From positions 372,001-436,000 of the forward strand of contig NZ_JAAOEO010000001.1 of the NCBI RefSeq assembly GCF_011393025.1: a stretch of 64,000 bases of DNA, read 5' to 3'. Source of the DNA: Neobacillus terrae. GTDB lineage: Bacteria; Bacillota; Bacilli; Bacillales; Cytobacillaceae. Made by a program: the position numbers and the translations under genes. This document shows, piece after piece, positions 9,274 through 19,126 of the stretch (the stretch's first letter is position 1; each line of letters begins with the position of its first letter). The notes below the pieces were generated by a model that searched no databases, was not told where the DNA came from, and saw only the letters and a program-made list of their open reading frames with translations.

Positions 9274-10362
9274 ATGAGAGAAATTACTATTGAGGAACTT
9301 TTAGATTTAAAAGATCCTGTAGTTATAGATGTACGAGCACCTATTGAATATAAAGATGGATTTATCCCAGGTTCTATTAATGTCCCATTGTTCACTGACG
9401 AAGAGAGACATGAAATAGGAGTTATATATAAAAATGAAGGCCAGGCTGCTGCTAAATGGCGCGCAATGGAACTTGTCTCACCAAAATTACCTGAATTGCT
9501 TAAGGAAATTAAAGAAGTATCGGAGGGAAAGACACCTGTTATTCAATGCTGGCGAGGTGGAAACAGGAGTAAAGCTGTTACCTCCTTCCTTGACTTTTCT
9601 GGTCTTCATGCTCGAAGACTGTCAGGTGGCTATCGGGCCTTCCGTCAGGCCATTTTAAAATTAATCCCTACTCTTCTGCCAGAAAAAGCAGTTGTTTTGC
9701 ACGGATTAACAGGAGTGGGTAAAACGGAAATTTTAAAAATCCTTGCTAAAAAAGGTTATCCAATTATGGATTTGGAAGGAATGGCGGCCCATCGGGGCTC
9801 TATCTTTGGCACCGTTGGTCTGGGTCAGGGGAATAATCAAAAAACATTTGATGCTCTTTTATTCCAGCGTCTTACAGAACTTCAGGGTTCCCCATATTTT
9901 ATTATGGAGGCAGAAAGCAAGAGAGTTGGAAAATGCGTACAGCCAGATGAGCTAATGGAGAAGAAACGGACAGGCGTGCATATCTACCTTTCAACAACTA
10001 TGGAACAAAGGATCAAACATATTACCGAGGAATATATTGAGCCATTCAAAAGTGAAATAGGATATCATGAACAAATAGAGGAAGCCCTTGAAAAGGTTTT
10101 TAGAAGATTAAAGAATGAAGAGGCTAGAAGTGCTTTGACTAACGCCCTGGAAGAACGAAAATATGAGGATATGATTGAGGTATTATTAAGAGATTATTAT
10201 GATCCAAAATATGATCACAAGCTTCAGGAATATGAGGGGGATTTTTATGATATTTATTCCCTAAGCCATGAGGAAGCAGCGGAAAGAATCGCTGAGATTT
10301 TGGAAGAGAAATTTTCTTTGCTTCCAGACCCATCAGGTATTAGTAGAGAGCTTTCTAATTAA
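9274..10362 (+). CDS. mnmH: tRNA 2-selenouridine synthase (MnmH/SelU)
   Basis: Replaces sulfur by selenium, through a geranylated intermediate, at the wobble 2-thiouridine of tRNAs for Lys, Glu and Gln, using selenophosphate. The 362-aa protein has a rhodanese domain (about 1-130) with catalytic Cys92 in QCWRGGNRS, and a P-loop domain with GLTGVGKT at 144-151. ATG 9274 is set by AAGGAG ten bases upstream; a TTG at 9265 is too close to that site. B. subtilis lacks this gene. It implies a selenophosphate supply (SelD) elsewhere, which fits the selenocysteine FdhF at 51378. Confidence 0.92.
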   Translation: MREITIEELLDLKDPVVIDVRAPIEYKDGFIPGSINVPLFTDEERHEIGVIYKNEGQAAAKWRAMELVSPKLPELLKEIKEVSEGKTPVIQCWRGGNRSKAVTSFLDFSGLHARRLSGGYRAFRQAILKLIPTLLPEKAVVLHGLTGVGKTEILKILAKKGYPIMDLEGMAAHRGSIFGTVGLGQGNNQKTFDALLFQRLTELQGSPYFIMEAESKRVGKCVQPDELMEKKRTGVHIYLSTTMEQRIKHITEEYIEPFKSEIGYHEQIEEALEKVFRRLKNEEARSALTNALEERKYEDMIEVLLRDYYDPKYDHKLQEYEGDFYDIYSLSHEEAAERIAEILEEKFSLLPDPSGISRELSN

Positions 10363-10539
10363 ATTCTAATGTTTCTCTCATTCCCTTTTCGTATTGGAAA
10401 GCTAAGATGAACGAGTATAAATAAATTATTTGAGAACTTTATTTCAGAACAGCTGATATTAAATTCATTGTTGCTTAGATCAGATTTGTTTTGCTGCTAG
10501 AAATCGGTCTAACCAATAATGATGGTTCTCTCTAATTAT

Positions 10540-10573
10540 CACATGTCCCCCCGGCATGTGTTTTTTCTTTTTT
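10540..10573 (+). terminator. Terminator downstream of mnmH
   Basis: CACATG / CATGTG stem with a C/G-rich loop, followed by TTTTTTCTTTTTT. It sits about 180 bases after mnmH. The bases between hold no gene I can support. Confidence 0.75.
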
Positions 10574-10692
10574 AGGCTCACTTATACAAATGTTGTCGAT
10601 AGTATCAATCGCCAATTCATTGTATTTTCTCGCTGTTTAGGAAATTATAGATGTTTACCATGTAGGTGTCCTCTTTTCGTGTTCACAGGGAA

Positions 10693-10710
10693 TTCTCATA
10701 ATTTTCTCAT
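10693..10710 (+). promoter_or_regulatory. Direct-repeat operator candidate before the two-component operon
   Basis: TTCTCAT is repeated exactly at 10693-10699 and 10704-10710, an 11-base period (one helical turn). This is the layout used by OmpR-type response regulators. It lies about 115 bases before the small membrane protein gene, so autoregulation by the linked regulator is plausible. Inference only. Confidence 0.4.
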
Positions 10711-10825
10711 CAACATCTAAATTAACAGGTATATGATGAAATCATTATTACTCTAATGATAATAACAATTCCATCAATTTTTTCTGCCAATTTATTTGAT
10801 CAGAGTATCATAAGGAGGAGAGAAA

Positions 10826-10954
10826 ATGTGGTGGATACGTTTAGTGCCGGTAGTCTTCTTTGCTATAACGGCTTTTTCATTGATATCTTTTCAATCAATT
10901 GAGATCGCGCATGCCTTCTTTGATTTTATTCAGGATAAACATAGGATAAAATAA
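10826..10954 (+). CDS. Small single-span membrane protein (42 aa)
   Basis: The ORF has an excellent ribosome site, TAAGGAGGAG, six bases before its ATG. The product starts MWWIRLVPVVFF, has one hydrophobic helix over about residues 5-22, and ends in a charged tail (FIQDKHRIK). I do not recognise it. It stops 39 bases before a two-component system on the same strand, so it may be cotranscribed and may modulate or be sensed by the kinase. That link is inference from position. Confidence 0.65.
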   Translation: MWWIRLVPVVFFAITAFSLISFQSIEIAHAFFDFIQDKHRIK

Positions 10955-10993
10955 GCACAGGAGTTACTATTTATAAATTGGAAGTGAAATGCC

Positions 10994-11671
10994 TTGGCAA
11001 GGATTTTAATAATAGAGGACGAAAAAAACCTGGCAAGATTTATTGAACTGGAATTAAAGTATGAAGGCTATGAAACAAAGGTCTGCTCAGACGGCAGAAC
11101 AGGATTGAATACAGCGGTTACTGAGGAATGGGATGCTGTTCTGCTCGATCTCATGCTTCCGGAATTAAGCGGGATTGAGGTTTGCAGAAGAATCCGCCAA
11201 ACCAAACCATTGCTTCCAGTAGTTATGGTAACGGCAAGAGATGACGTTCTTGACCGTGTCTCCGGCCTTGATAGCGGAGCAGACGATTATATTGTGAAAC
11301 CCTTTGCTATCGAGGAGCTGCTTGCGAGGCTAAGGTCATTGTTTAGAAGAATGGATCAGCTTTCACATTCTGAACTGACAGTTCTAACCTTTAAAGACCT
11401 TTCCGTGGAATTGGAATCATGCATAGTAAAAAAGGGAGACCGCGTATTAAATCTGACAAAGAGAGAGTACGATTTATTAGTGGTTTTCATCAGCAATATT
11501 AATATTGTGTTAACGAGGGAAGTCTTGCTAGATAAAGTTTGGGGCTATAATACAGGTGTTGAGACAAATGTCGTGGATGTTTACGTCCGTTATTTAAGGA
11601 ATAAAATCGACGATGATAGTGAGCAGAGTTATATTCAAACGGTGCGTGGCACAGGATATGTGATGAGATAA
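10994..11671 (+). CDS. OmpR-family response regulator (ArlR/YkoG-like)
   Basis: A 225-aa regulator. The receiver domain (1-115) has the acidic pocket, phospho-acceptor Asp52 in LLDLMLP, Thr80 and Lys102 in YIVKPF. The C-terminal winged helix (130-225) has LTKREYDLL and RTVRGTGYVMR-type ends. It resembles ArlR of staphylococci and YkoG of B. subtilis. The start is TTG at 10994, after GGAAGTG. The stop codon overlaps the kinase start (TAATG), so the pair is coupled. Targets unknown. Confidence 0.9.
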   Translation: MARILIIEDEKNLARFIELELKYEGYETKVCSDGRTGLNTAVTEEWDAVLLDLMLPELSGIEVCRRIRQTKPLLPVVMVTARDDVLDRVSGLDSGADDYIVKPFAIEELLARLRSLFRRMDQLSHSELTVLTFKDLSVELESCIVKKGDRVLNLTKREYDLLVVFISNINIVLTREVLLDKVWGYNTGVETNVVDVYVRYLRNKIDDDSEQSYIQTVRGTGYVMR

Positions 11672-13074
11672 TGAAAAAGCCTTTTTTCTTTTTTAAAAAA
11701 ATGCCATGGCGCTCGAAGTTAATCTTAAGCAGTTCAACTGCGATATTTTTCACATTCTTTATCGTTAATTTCCTTCAATTCCATATGGTTTCCAAGTGGA
11801 TGCTTAAACGCGAAGAAGCGTCTGTCCATAAAACATTGTCGGAGATTACATCTTATTATAAAGAAAAAGAAAATCGTCTGGATGTTGCTTATATACAAAA
11901 GAACAGCAGTCTGTTAAATCGGTTGAATGACAAAAACCAGCTGATAAGGGTTTATGATAACAAGGGAAAAGTAATTATTTCTGATAAAAATGGAAATTTC
12001 CCCACTCTTGAGCCCTTACCTGCATCTGAAAAAACATTGGATCATATAACTTCTGAAGAAAATGAAACCATTGTTGTACGAACCCCAATTAATACAAGAA
12101 ATTTTCATGGTACAATTGAAATTGTTAGAGAACTTACATCGTATGGAAGAATGATGGATGAACTATTTATCATTATGACAACCTTTGGGATTGCTGCTAT
12201 TTTATTTAGTGCATTGACTGGTTTTATATTGGCAAAGCAATTTTTAACACCTGTTCGCGAGCTTACTTTAACAATGAAAAGAATCAAAGAAAATAGGTTC
12301 CAGGAGAGAATGGTTGTTCCTGAAGGAAATGATGAACTTGCAGACCTGTCAAATATTTTTAATGATATGATGGATGAAATTGAAAGCTCCTTCCTGCAGC
12401 AAAAACAATTTGTAGAAGATGCCTCTCATGAATTAAGGACTCCTATATCCATTTTGGAAGGCCATGTAGCCTTATTGAATCGCTGGGGCAAAAAGGATGA
12501 GGCAATTTTAGATGAGTCACTGTCTGCATCAATGCAAGAGCTCTCTCGTCTGAAAAAATTAGTATTTAATTTACTTGACTTAACTAGGGCGGAGAATTCC
12601 AGAATTATGCAGCCCAACGAGAAAACAGATCCGGAGTTAATTATTCACCAGGTGGTTAAAAACTTTGAGGTGCTACATCCTGATTTTGAATTAGTGGCAG
12701 AGATTAAACAACCACTTGATTATATTTCCATTTTCAGTGAACATTTGCAGCAAATACTCATTATACTTATGGATAATTCGGTCAAATACTCCCAGAGGGT
12801 GAAAACAATAGTGGTTTCTGCCAAGCAAAAGGGAGATTTAATTTGTATAGAAGTTATAGATAATGGAATAGGGATTCCACCTGATGAAGTGTCCAAGGTA
12901 TTTAATAGATTTTATCGAATTGATAAAGCGAGAAGCAGAGAAAAAGGTGGTACTGGTCTTGGGCTTTCCATTGCGAAAAGGCTGGTCGAGAAATATAACG
13001 GTACTATTTCAATTGATAGTGAAGAAGGAAAAGGAACTATCGTTGAAATATTATTTCCTAGCATTAAAAACTAA
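11671..13074 (+). CDS. Sensor histidine kinase (ArlS/YkoH-like)
   Basis: A 467-aa membrane kinase: TM1 about 17-38, an extracellular sensor of about 125 residues, TM2 about 165-187, HAMP linker to about 240, then HisKA with phospho-acceptor His253 in ASHELRTP and a HATPase domain with N box MDNSVKYS, G1 DNGIGIPPDE and G2 GGTGLGLS. The architecture matches ArlS/YkoH. It shares its start with the stop of the regulator. The signal is unknown; the 42-aa membrane protein upstream is a candidate partner. Confidence 0.9.
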   Translation: MKKPFFFFKKMPWRSKLILSSSTAIFFTFFIVNFLQFHMVSKWMLKREEASVHKTLSEITSYYKEKENRLDVAYIQKNSSLLNRLNDKNQLIRVYDNKGKVIISDKNGNFPTLEPLPASEKTLDHITSEENETIVVRTPINTRNFHGTIEIVRELTSYGRMMDELFIIMTTFGIAAILFSALTGFILAKQFLTPVRELTLTMKRIKENRFQERMVVPEGNDELADLSNIFNDMMDEIESSFLQQKQFVEDASHELRTPISILEGHVALLNRWGKKDEAILDESLSASMQELSRLKKLVFNLLDLTRAENSRIMQPNEKTDPELIIHQVVKNFEVLHPDFELVAEIKQPLDYISIFSEHLQQILIILMDNSVKYSQRVKTIVVSAKQKGDLICIEVIDNGIGIPPDEVSKVFNRFYRIDKARSREKGGTGLGLSIAKRLVEKYNGTISIDSEEGKGTIVEILFPSIKN

Positions 13075-13142
13075 AATAGAGAATCTATAAATCGAATCAA
13101 GTTGAACAAAAGATAAACAATACAATTTTAATATTATATTCC

Positions 13143-13172
13143 AAAAAAAGCCGGATTTTTTCCGGTTTTTTT
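13143..13172 (+). terminator. Terminator after the two-component operon
   Basis: CCGGA / TCCGG stem with a T loop, preceded by A7 and followed by T7. The remaining 240 bases to odhA are very AT-rich with no recognisable gene. Confidence 0.85.
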
Positions 13173-13409
13173 ATATTTACCGAACTTGGTAAGGTTTTCA
13201 AGAAAAAAATATATGTGTTTCAGTGGAATCTATCACGAGAAAGTAATATAATTTTTTATTGTAGAATAAAAATATTTTATATTTTTAAAATAACCAGTTA
13301 GTTTTAATAGATAAAGGGTATTAGTATACAGGCCTTTTTTGTTTATTGAAACTATGGGTAAAAATTGGCAGGGCCAGTTTACAAATACATAGATAATGGG
13401 GTGGTAGTT

Positions 13410-16268
13410 TTGAAACGGCCTGGGGAAGAAAGTAAAAAGTTTCTAGAAAGTTTTTATGGGCCAAATCTTGGCTATGTTATGGGAATCTATGAACAATACT
13501 TAGAAAATCCAGAATCAGTAGATCCCGAAATGAGAATGATTTTTGACCAGCTTCCTATTGAAACTGTAAAGGCTGAGGAAGTACCTTTGCGTGAAGCAAA
13601 TTATCAAGCCGATAATATTTCTTTCGAGAAGATCGTTGCGGCGGCACGCCTTGCAGAAAATATTCGCTCATATGGTCACCTAGAAGCGAAAATATATCCA
13701 TTGGGAAATGAAAGGCCTAAGCAGGAAAACCTTACACTCGAACATTACGGCCTTAGTGAGGAAGATCTTAAAATCATGCCTCCAAGTATTTTCTTAAAAG
13801 ATCAAAATTTATCTTTTTCAAATGCCTTGGAAGCCTACAAACATTTAAAACAAGTCTATACAAAATCGATTGCGTTCGAATTTCATCATGTCCACAGTGC
13901 AGATGAAAAAAAATGGCTGCAGCAAAAGGCAGAAAGCGGAAATCTATTTAGAGGTCTTTCCAAGGATAAGCAACTTCGGTTATTAAAGAGGTTAACCGAA
14001 GTAGAGGACTTTGAAAAATTTCTCCATCGTACCTTCGCAGGTCAAAAACGCTTTTCAATAGAAGGCCTGGACGTTATGGTTCCGATGCTTGATGAAATGA
14101 TTTATGAAGCCGTTCGTGAAGGAGCGGAAACAGTTAATATCGGAATGGCACATAGGGGCCGTTTGAATGTTCTCGCACATGTGTTAAATAAACCATATGA
14201 AAAAATCTTTTCCGAGTTTCAGCATGCTCCTAATAAGGATCTTGTTCCTTCTGAAGGTTCCAGCGGAATTAACTATGGCTGGACTGGGGATGTAAAATAT
14301 CACCTTGGCCTCAATCGCCAAATAAAAGAGGAAAATCTTGCAACAGCAAAAGTAACACTCGCTAATAACCCAAGTCACTTGGAATTTGTCGGAGCTGTCG
14401 TGGAAGGGTTTACAAGGGCTGCCCAGGAGGACAGGACGGTCTCAGGTGAGCCTCGAGGAGATTTTAAATCATCACTTGCATTATTAATTCATGGTGATGC
14501 AGCTTTTCCTGGTGAAGGCATTGTTGCTGAAACATTAAATTTAAGCAGACTAAATGGATATAGAACAGGCGGAACTATTCATATTATCAGCAATAATACG
14601 ATTGGGTTTACGACGGAATCCTCTGATTCCCGATCCACTTTATATGCAAGCGACCTGGCAAAAGGATTTGAAATTCCAATAATACACGTAAATGCAGATG
14701 ATCCTGAAGCATGTATTGCTGCTTCTATTCTGGCTGTTGAATATCGAATAGCATTTCAAAAAGACTTTTTGATAGACCTTGTCGGCTATCGAAGATATGG
14801 TCATAACGAAATGGATGAACCGATGACAACTAGCCCCTTAATGTATACAAAGATTCATGAGCATTTGACAATTAAGGAGCTTTACGCTAAAACCTTAATC
14901 GAAAAGGGTGGAATTTCCGAGAGTGACTTTAAGAACCTGCAAAACGAGGTGGAATCACGCCTGAAAGCTGCATATGAAAAAGTACCTCCAAAGGATGATC
15001 ATCAAGTTTCTGTACCAGTACCGCCGGAAACAGTAGAACATGGTCTGCCGAAAGTAGATACTAGTGTACCAGCGGAAAAGTTAAATTCAATCAACGAACA
15101 TTTGCTTCATTGGCCTAATGAATTTAGTGTATTTCCTAAATTAGAGAAAATCCTGAAAAGACGTTCCGAAACCTTTAAGGAAAAGAGCCTTGCTGAATGG
15201 GGATTAGCGGAGTCATTTGCATTTGCATCCATTCTCGCTGACGGGACTCCAATCCGCCTTACAGGTCAGGATTCAGAAAGAGGGACATTCGCTCAGCGTA
15301 ACCTAGTGCTTCATGATCATAATACAGGTAAACGTTTTTCCGCACTTCAGCAATATCCTGAAGCGAAGGCTTCCTTTGCTCTCTTTAATAGCCCTTTAAC
15401 AGAAACAGCAGTACTGGGCTTTGAATACGGCTATAATGTTTTTGCTCCTGAAACTCTGGTTATCTGGGAAGCTCAATATGGTGATTTTGCCAATGTGGCA
15501 CAGGTGATTTTCGACCAGTTTATTGCAGCCGGACGGGCTAAATGGGGTCAGAAATCTGGTCTTGTAATGCTGCTGCCTCATAGTTACGAAGGTCAGGGAC
15601 CGGAGCATTCCAGCGGACGCCTTGAGCGTTATCTCCAGCTGGCAGCAGAAAACAACTGGACAGTCGCAAATTTAACGAGTGCAGCACAGTATTTTCATAT
15701 TTTAAGGCGGCAGGCAGCCATCTTAAAACAAGAAGAAGTTAGGCCGCTGATTATTATGACACCAAAGAGCCTTTTAAGGAACCCAATGGTTATGTCTACT
15801 GCAAAGGAACTAAGTGAAGGTAAATTTTCCACTGTAATAGAGGAACCTGGCTTAGGAACTAACTTTCAAAATGTGGAACGTGTTATCCTCTGTTCTGGAA
15901 AAATTGCCATCGATTTATCGGAGAGAGTTAAGGAAGCGGGACAGACTGATTGGCTTCATATATTAAGAGTGGAGCAGATTTATCCATTTCCTTTGGAAAA
16001 GGTAAGAGAAGCTTTGAAACGATATCCTAATTTAAAAGAAATTTACTGGGTTCAGGAAGAGCCTAAAAATATGGGTGCATGGAATTTTGTTGAACCTCGT
16101 ATCCAAGAAACTGCTCCAAATGGTATAAAGGTTGAATATGTTGGACGCAGAAGGCGGTCAAGCCCCGCGGGCGGCGATCCAACTGTCCATAAACTAGAAC
16201 AGAACTTAATTTTACAAAAAAGCCTGACTAGAAGTGAACAAGGGGGAGAATCAAATGGCAGAAATTAA
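13410..16268 (+). CDS. odhA: 2-oxoglutarate dehydrogenase E1 component
   Basis: The thiamine-diphosphate decarboxylase of the TCA-cycle 2-oxoglutarate dehydrogenase complex. The 952-aa protein starts with the typical [16 protein letters not shown] segment, has the [15 protein letters not shown] and THLEF-like NNPSHLEFV blocks, and the E1 signature [13 protein letters not shown] near the end. I chose TTG 13410, preceded by GGGGTGG; an in-frame TTG at 13365 gives 15 extra residues not expected in the family. It overlaps odhB, which starts 14 bases before its stop. Confidence 0.96.
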   Translation: MKRPGEESKKFLESFYGPNLGYVMGIYEQYLENPESVDPEMRMIFDQLPIETVKAEEVPLREANYQADNISFEKIVAAARLAENIRSYGHLEAKIYPLGNERPKQENLTLEHYGLSEEDLKIMPPSIFLKDQNLSFSNALEAYKHLKQVYTKSIAFEFHHVHSADEKKWLQQKAESGNLFRGLSKDKQLRLLKRLTEVEDFEKFLHRTFAGQKRFSIEGLDVMVPMLDEMIYEAVREGAETVNIGMAHRGRLNVLAHVLNKPYEKIFSEFQHAPNKDLVPSEGSSGINYGWTGDVKYHLGLNRQIKEENLATAKVTLANNPSHLEFVGAVVEGFTRAAQEDRTVSGEPRGDFKSSLALLIHGDAAFPGEGIVAETLNLSRLNGYRTGGTIHIISNNTIGFTTESSDSRSTLYASDLAKGFEIPIIHVNADDPEACIAASILAVEYRIAFQKDFLIDLVGYRRYGHNEMDEPMTTSPLMYTKIHEHLTIKELYAKTLIEKGGISESDFKNLQNEVESRLKAAYEKVPPKDDHQVSVPVPPETVEHGLPKVDTSVPAEKLNSINEHLLHWPNEFSVFPKLEKILKRRSETFKEKSLAEWGLAESFAFASILADGTPIRLTGQDSERGTFAQRNLVLHDHNTGKRFSALQQYPEAKASFALFNSPLTETAVLGFEYGYNVFAPETLVIWEAQYGDFANVAQVIFDQFIAAGRAKWGQKSGLVMLLPHSYEGQGPEHSSGRLERYLQLAAENNWTVANLTSAAQYFHILRRQAAILKQEEVRPLIIMTPKSLLRNPMVMSTAKELSEGKFSTVIEEPGLGTNFQNVERVILCSGKIAIDLSERVKEAGQTDWLHILRVEQIYPFPLEKVREALKRYPNLKEIYWVQEEPKNMGAWNFVEPRIQETAPNGIKVEYVGRRRRSSPAGGDPTVHKLEQNLILQKSLTRSEQGGESNGRN

Positions 16269-17550
16269 AGTTCCTGAACTCGCAGAATCTATTACAGAAG
16301 GAACAATTGCTCAGTGGCTAAAGAAAAAAGGGGAATATGTTGAAAAAGGTGAATACCTTGTAGAACTTGAGACAGATAAAGTTAATATTGAAATCATTTC
16401 AGATTTTTCAGGAACTCTTACCGAATTGAACGCTAATGAAGGTGATACAGTTCAGGTTGGGGATACCATTGCTGTTATTAATGAATCAGGGGATCAGGCT
16501 TCCGTACAGGAACCAATGCCAGCCAATGCAGAGCCGGGAGTATCATCTGACGATAAAGTTACTTCTAAAGAAAGCGCTCAGCAATCAAATGCAGCAGCTA
16601 ATTCACAGGAGGAAACAAATAATGATGCTGGAAAACAAAAGGTAATTGCTTCTCCTGCAGCAAGGAAGCTTGCAAGAGAAAAAGGTATTGACCTTGAGAA
16701 TGTTCCTGCAGTTGATCCGCTTGGCAGGGTTCGCCGTCAAGATGTAGAAGCATTCCAGCCTCAGCAGAATAACCAGCAGAAAACACCAAATGCAGAACCA
16801 AAGCCAACTCCGGCGGCTAAGCCATTTTTCGAAAGTGCAGAGAATGATTCAAAGCCAGTTATCCGCGAAAAAATGTCCAGAAGACGACAGACAATTGCTA
16901 AGCGGCTTGTAGAAGTACAGCAGACAGCTGCTATGCTTACAACCTTCAATGAAGTTGATATGACAGCTGTAATGGCACTGCGCAAGCGCAGAAAGGATAA
17001 ATTCTTTGAAGAAAACGACGTCCGTCTTGGATTCATGTCTTTCTTTACAAAAGCTGTAGTAGCTGCGCTCAAGAAGTTCCCTTATTTGAATGCAGAGATT
17101 AGCGGTGACGAGTTCCTCGTTAAAAAGTTTTATGATATTGGAATTGCTGTAGCTGCTGAAGAAGGACTTGTAGTTCCTGTTGTACGTGATGCTGACCGAA
17201 AATCATTTGCGGAAATTGAAAAGGATATTTCGGACCTTGCATTAAAGGCCCGTGCCAATAAATTATCCCTTAAGGATTTGCAGGGTGGTACCTTTACAAT
17301 CACAAATGGAGGGGTGTTTGGCTCACTGCTTTCAACTCCAATCCTCAATGCACCACAGGTAGGGATTTTGGGTATGCATAAAATTCAGGTTCGTCCAGTT
17401 GCCATTGATGCAGAAAGAATGGAAAATAGACCAATGATGTATATCGCCCTTTCGTACGATCATAGAATTGTAGACGGTAAGGAAGCAGTTAGTTTCCTTG
17501 CAAAAGTGAAGGAGCTATTAGAAGATCCAGATTTTCTTCTATTGGGCTGA
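16255..17550 (+). CDS. odhB: Dihydrolipoyl succinyltransferase (E2 of 2-oxoglutarate dehydrogenase)
   Basis: Transfers the succinyl group to CoA. The 431-aa protein has a lipoyl domain with Lys42 in [11 protein letters not shown], an Ala/Gln-rich linker, a peripheral-subunit-binding domain at about 135-170 ([15 protein letters not shown]), and a catalytic domain ending in [13 protein letters not shown] with the active-site His and Asp. ATG 16255 follows AAGGGGGAG. As is usual in bacilli there is no linked E3 gene; dihydrolipoamide dehydrogenase must come from elsewhere. Confidence 0.97.
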   Translation: MAEIKVPELAESITEGTIAQWLKKKGEYVEKGEYLVELETDKVNIEIISDFSGTLTELNANEGDTVQVGDTIAVINESGDQASVQEPMPANAEPGVSSDDKVTSKESAQQSNAAANSQEETNNDAGKQKVIASPAARKLAREKGIDLENVPAVDPLGRVRRQDVEAFQPQQNNQQKTPNAEPKPTPAAKPFFESAENDSKPVIREKMSRRRQTIAKRLVEVQQTAAMLTTFNEVDMTAVMALRKRRKDKFFEENDVRLGFMSFFTKAVVAALKKFPYLNAEISGDEFLVKKFYDIGIAVAAEEGLVVPVVRDADRKSFAEIEKDISDLALKARANKLSLKDLQGGTFTITNGGVFGSLLSTPILNAPQVGILGMHKIQVRPVAIDAERMENRPMMYIALSYDHRIVDGKEAVSFLAKVKELLEDPDFLLLG

Positions 17551-17556
17551 TATTAG

Positions 17557-17587
17557 AAAAAGGCTGTCCTGTTAGGGCAGCCTTTTT
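17557..17587 (+). terminator. odhAB terminator
   Basis: AAGGCTG / CAGCCTT hairpin followed by TTTTTG, six bases after the odhB stop. Confidence 0.9.
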
Positions 17588-17714
17588 GCATAAGTGCAAA
17601 TATTATTCCAGCGGTTTAGAACAGCTTGGACAGAGATTTTTATGGTAGTTTTTTGGAACCTTTGTATTACAATACAAATAGGATTTTAGCATCATGGGCT
17701 TGTTTTCAATATCA

Positions 17715-17795
17715 TTAGCAAAAGCTAAAATACTTAAGAGCTTTTCCTGCTAATAAGCCCAAAATAATTCCTGCTGTAATAATAACAATTGCCAT
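17715..17795 (-). CDS. Possible 26-aa hydrophobic peptide
   Basis: A short ORF on the minus strand with GAGGG nine bases before ATG. The product begins MAIVIITAGIILGLLAGKA and would be one membrane helix with glycine spacing. The reading is open and has a fair ribosome site, but nothing else supports it. The rest of the 17588-17860 gap shows no gene. Confidence 0.35.
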   Translation of the reverse strand: MAIVIITAGIILGLLAGKALKYFSFC

Positions 17796-17841
17796 AGAAC
17801 TAGCCCTCTTTTTTAAAATTAGAATCATTGTAAATAATAGC

Positions 17842-17878
17842 ATGGATAAAAAATTAAAAACCGCCGATTATTCGGCGG
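17842..17878 (-). terminator. Terminator of the sda-like gene
   Basis: CCGCCGA / TCGGCGG stem, read leftwards into a T-rich stretch (TTTTTAATTTTTTA on the minus strand). It lies directly after the small gene at 17895-18029. Confidence 0.8.
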
Positions 17879-17894
17879 CTTTCCCCATTCGGTA

Positions 17895-18029
17895 TTAACG
17901 TTTTTTAAATGGCCTTAATCCACGGCGTTGAATTTCATCTTTTAAAAATTTAATCCATTCCTTTTCATTTCCGGTTTTCAATGCATCCCGATACGATACG
18001 ACTAACTGCTCGTTACTCATAATTCTCAA
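17895..18029 (-). CDS. sda: Sda-family sporulation histidine kinase inhibitor
   Basis: A 44-aa helical-hairpin protein. The pattern NEQLVVSYRDAL, then WIKFLKDEIQRRGL, matches Sda, which binds sporulation kinases such as KinA and blocks entry into sporulation when replication is disturbed. A TTG start is favoured by AGGAGG nine bases before it; ATG 18020 is the alternative. The C terminus (RPFKKR) is more basic than in B. subtilis Sda, so this could be a paralogue rather than the checkpoint gene itself. It is monocistronic with its own terminator. Confidence 0.75.
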   Translation of the reverse strand: MRIMSNEQLVVSYRDALKTGNEKEWIKFLKDEIQRRGLRPFKKR

Positions 18030-18218
18030 CTTTGCATTCCTCCTCTGAAAAGTGGATTGAATATTCAGTTTTAAATATTGTAATAGTTTTTACGCCTTTT
18101 GAAAACCCCTTTTTTAAAAAAAATTATAAAAGGTACTTTTGGCTGAGTTAAAAAATCCTCTGGTTTTTCTAGAAATGGTAAAATAGTCAAAAAAAACAAG
18201 AAAAGAGGAGATAGAATA

Positions 18219-19001
18219 ATGGATATAGAACTCGATCATTTAGTTAACTTTTTAAAAAAAGACCCAGAACAGGCAGTGTCTGATTGGGAGGCCTTCGGAT
18301 TAAAAGCTATTCCTGGGGGGAATCATCAGGACTGGGGCACCTGTAATTCTCTTATGTATTTGGGGCTCTCCTATATAGAATTTCTTTCAATTAATTCTGA
18401 AGTAACGGCAGCAAAAAGTGATAATCCCCTAATTATGCAACTGACAAAGGACATAGCTGCTTATGAGGGGCTGGGGCAAATTTGTTTTCGAACAACAAAT
18501 ATAAATTCCGTAAAAACCGAATTAGAAAAAAAGGGATATTCTGTTTCCCCTATTTATAAAGGAGAGCGTAATAGAAATGATGGGATGGTCATCCGTTGGA
18601 AAATGCTTTTTATTCAAACCGAGAGCAGACTCCCTTATCCTTTTTTTATAGAATGGGAAAAAAATAATGATGAAAGATGGCTGGATTTTAAAAAGATGGG
18701 GGTATGGAATAATTGGCAGGAAAGAGCTTCTGTTGAAGAAATCCACTACGTCGTAAATAACAGTAAAGGTGCTGCTAAGGATTGGGGCAGGCTGTTTGAA
18801 TCACATGTGAAGGAAGAGGAAGAAAACGGTATTAATAAATGTACTATTCGGGCAGGGAACATAAAATTAATTTTCTTCGAGACAGATAGAGATAAAAAGT
18901 TAGACAGTATTCTCAAACGAAAAGGAGAGAGACCTTTTCTTGTCCAGCTTAAGCCCGCTTTGCCGCATTCTATTCATTATTTCGAAGATGTCTATAAATA
19001 A
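18219..19001 (+). CDS. VOC-superfamily glyoxalase-like protein
   Basis: A 260-aa protein of the glyoxalase-like VOC type. It begins LDHLVNFLKKDPEQAVSDWE, with a metal-type His in the first strand, and contains the pattern YLGLSYIEFLSI followed by a repeated beta-alpha-beta-beta-beta half starting at IHYVVNN. Members are often dioxygenases, isomerases or orphan enzymes; the substrate cannot be predicted. GAGGAG precedes its ATG. Confidence 0.75.
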   Translation: MDIELDHLVNFLKKDPEQAVSDWEAFGLKAIPGGNHQDWGTCNSLMYLGLSYIEFLSINSEVTAAKSDNPLIMQLTKDIAAYEGLGQICFRTTNINSVKTELEKKGYSVSPIYKGERNRNDGMVIRWKMLFIQTESRLPYPFFIEWEKNNDERWLDFKKMGVWNNWQERASVEEIHYVVNNSKGAAKDWGRLFESHVKEEEENGINKCTIRAGNIKLIFFETDRDKKLDSILKRKGERPFLVQLKPALPHSIHYFEDVYK

Positions 19002-19126
19002 TATCAGAAGCATTTTGCAGGCTATGCAGAATACTCTTTTGAAAGTAATGATACTAAATTAATTGAATATTCATATAAATATGATAACATTTATGTGAAT
19101 ACTTTTATATATAGGGAGGGTCAAGA

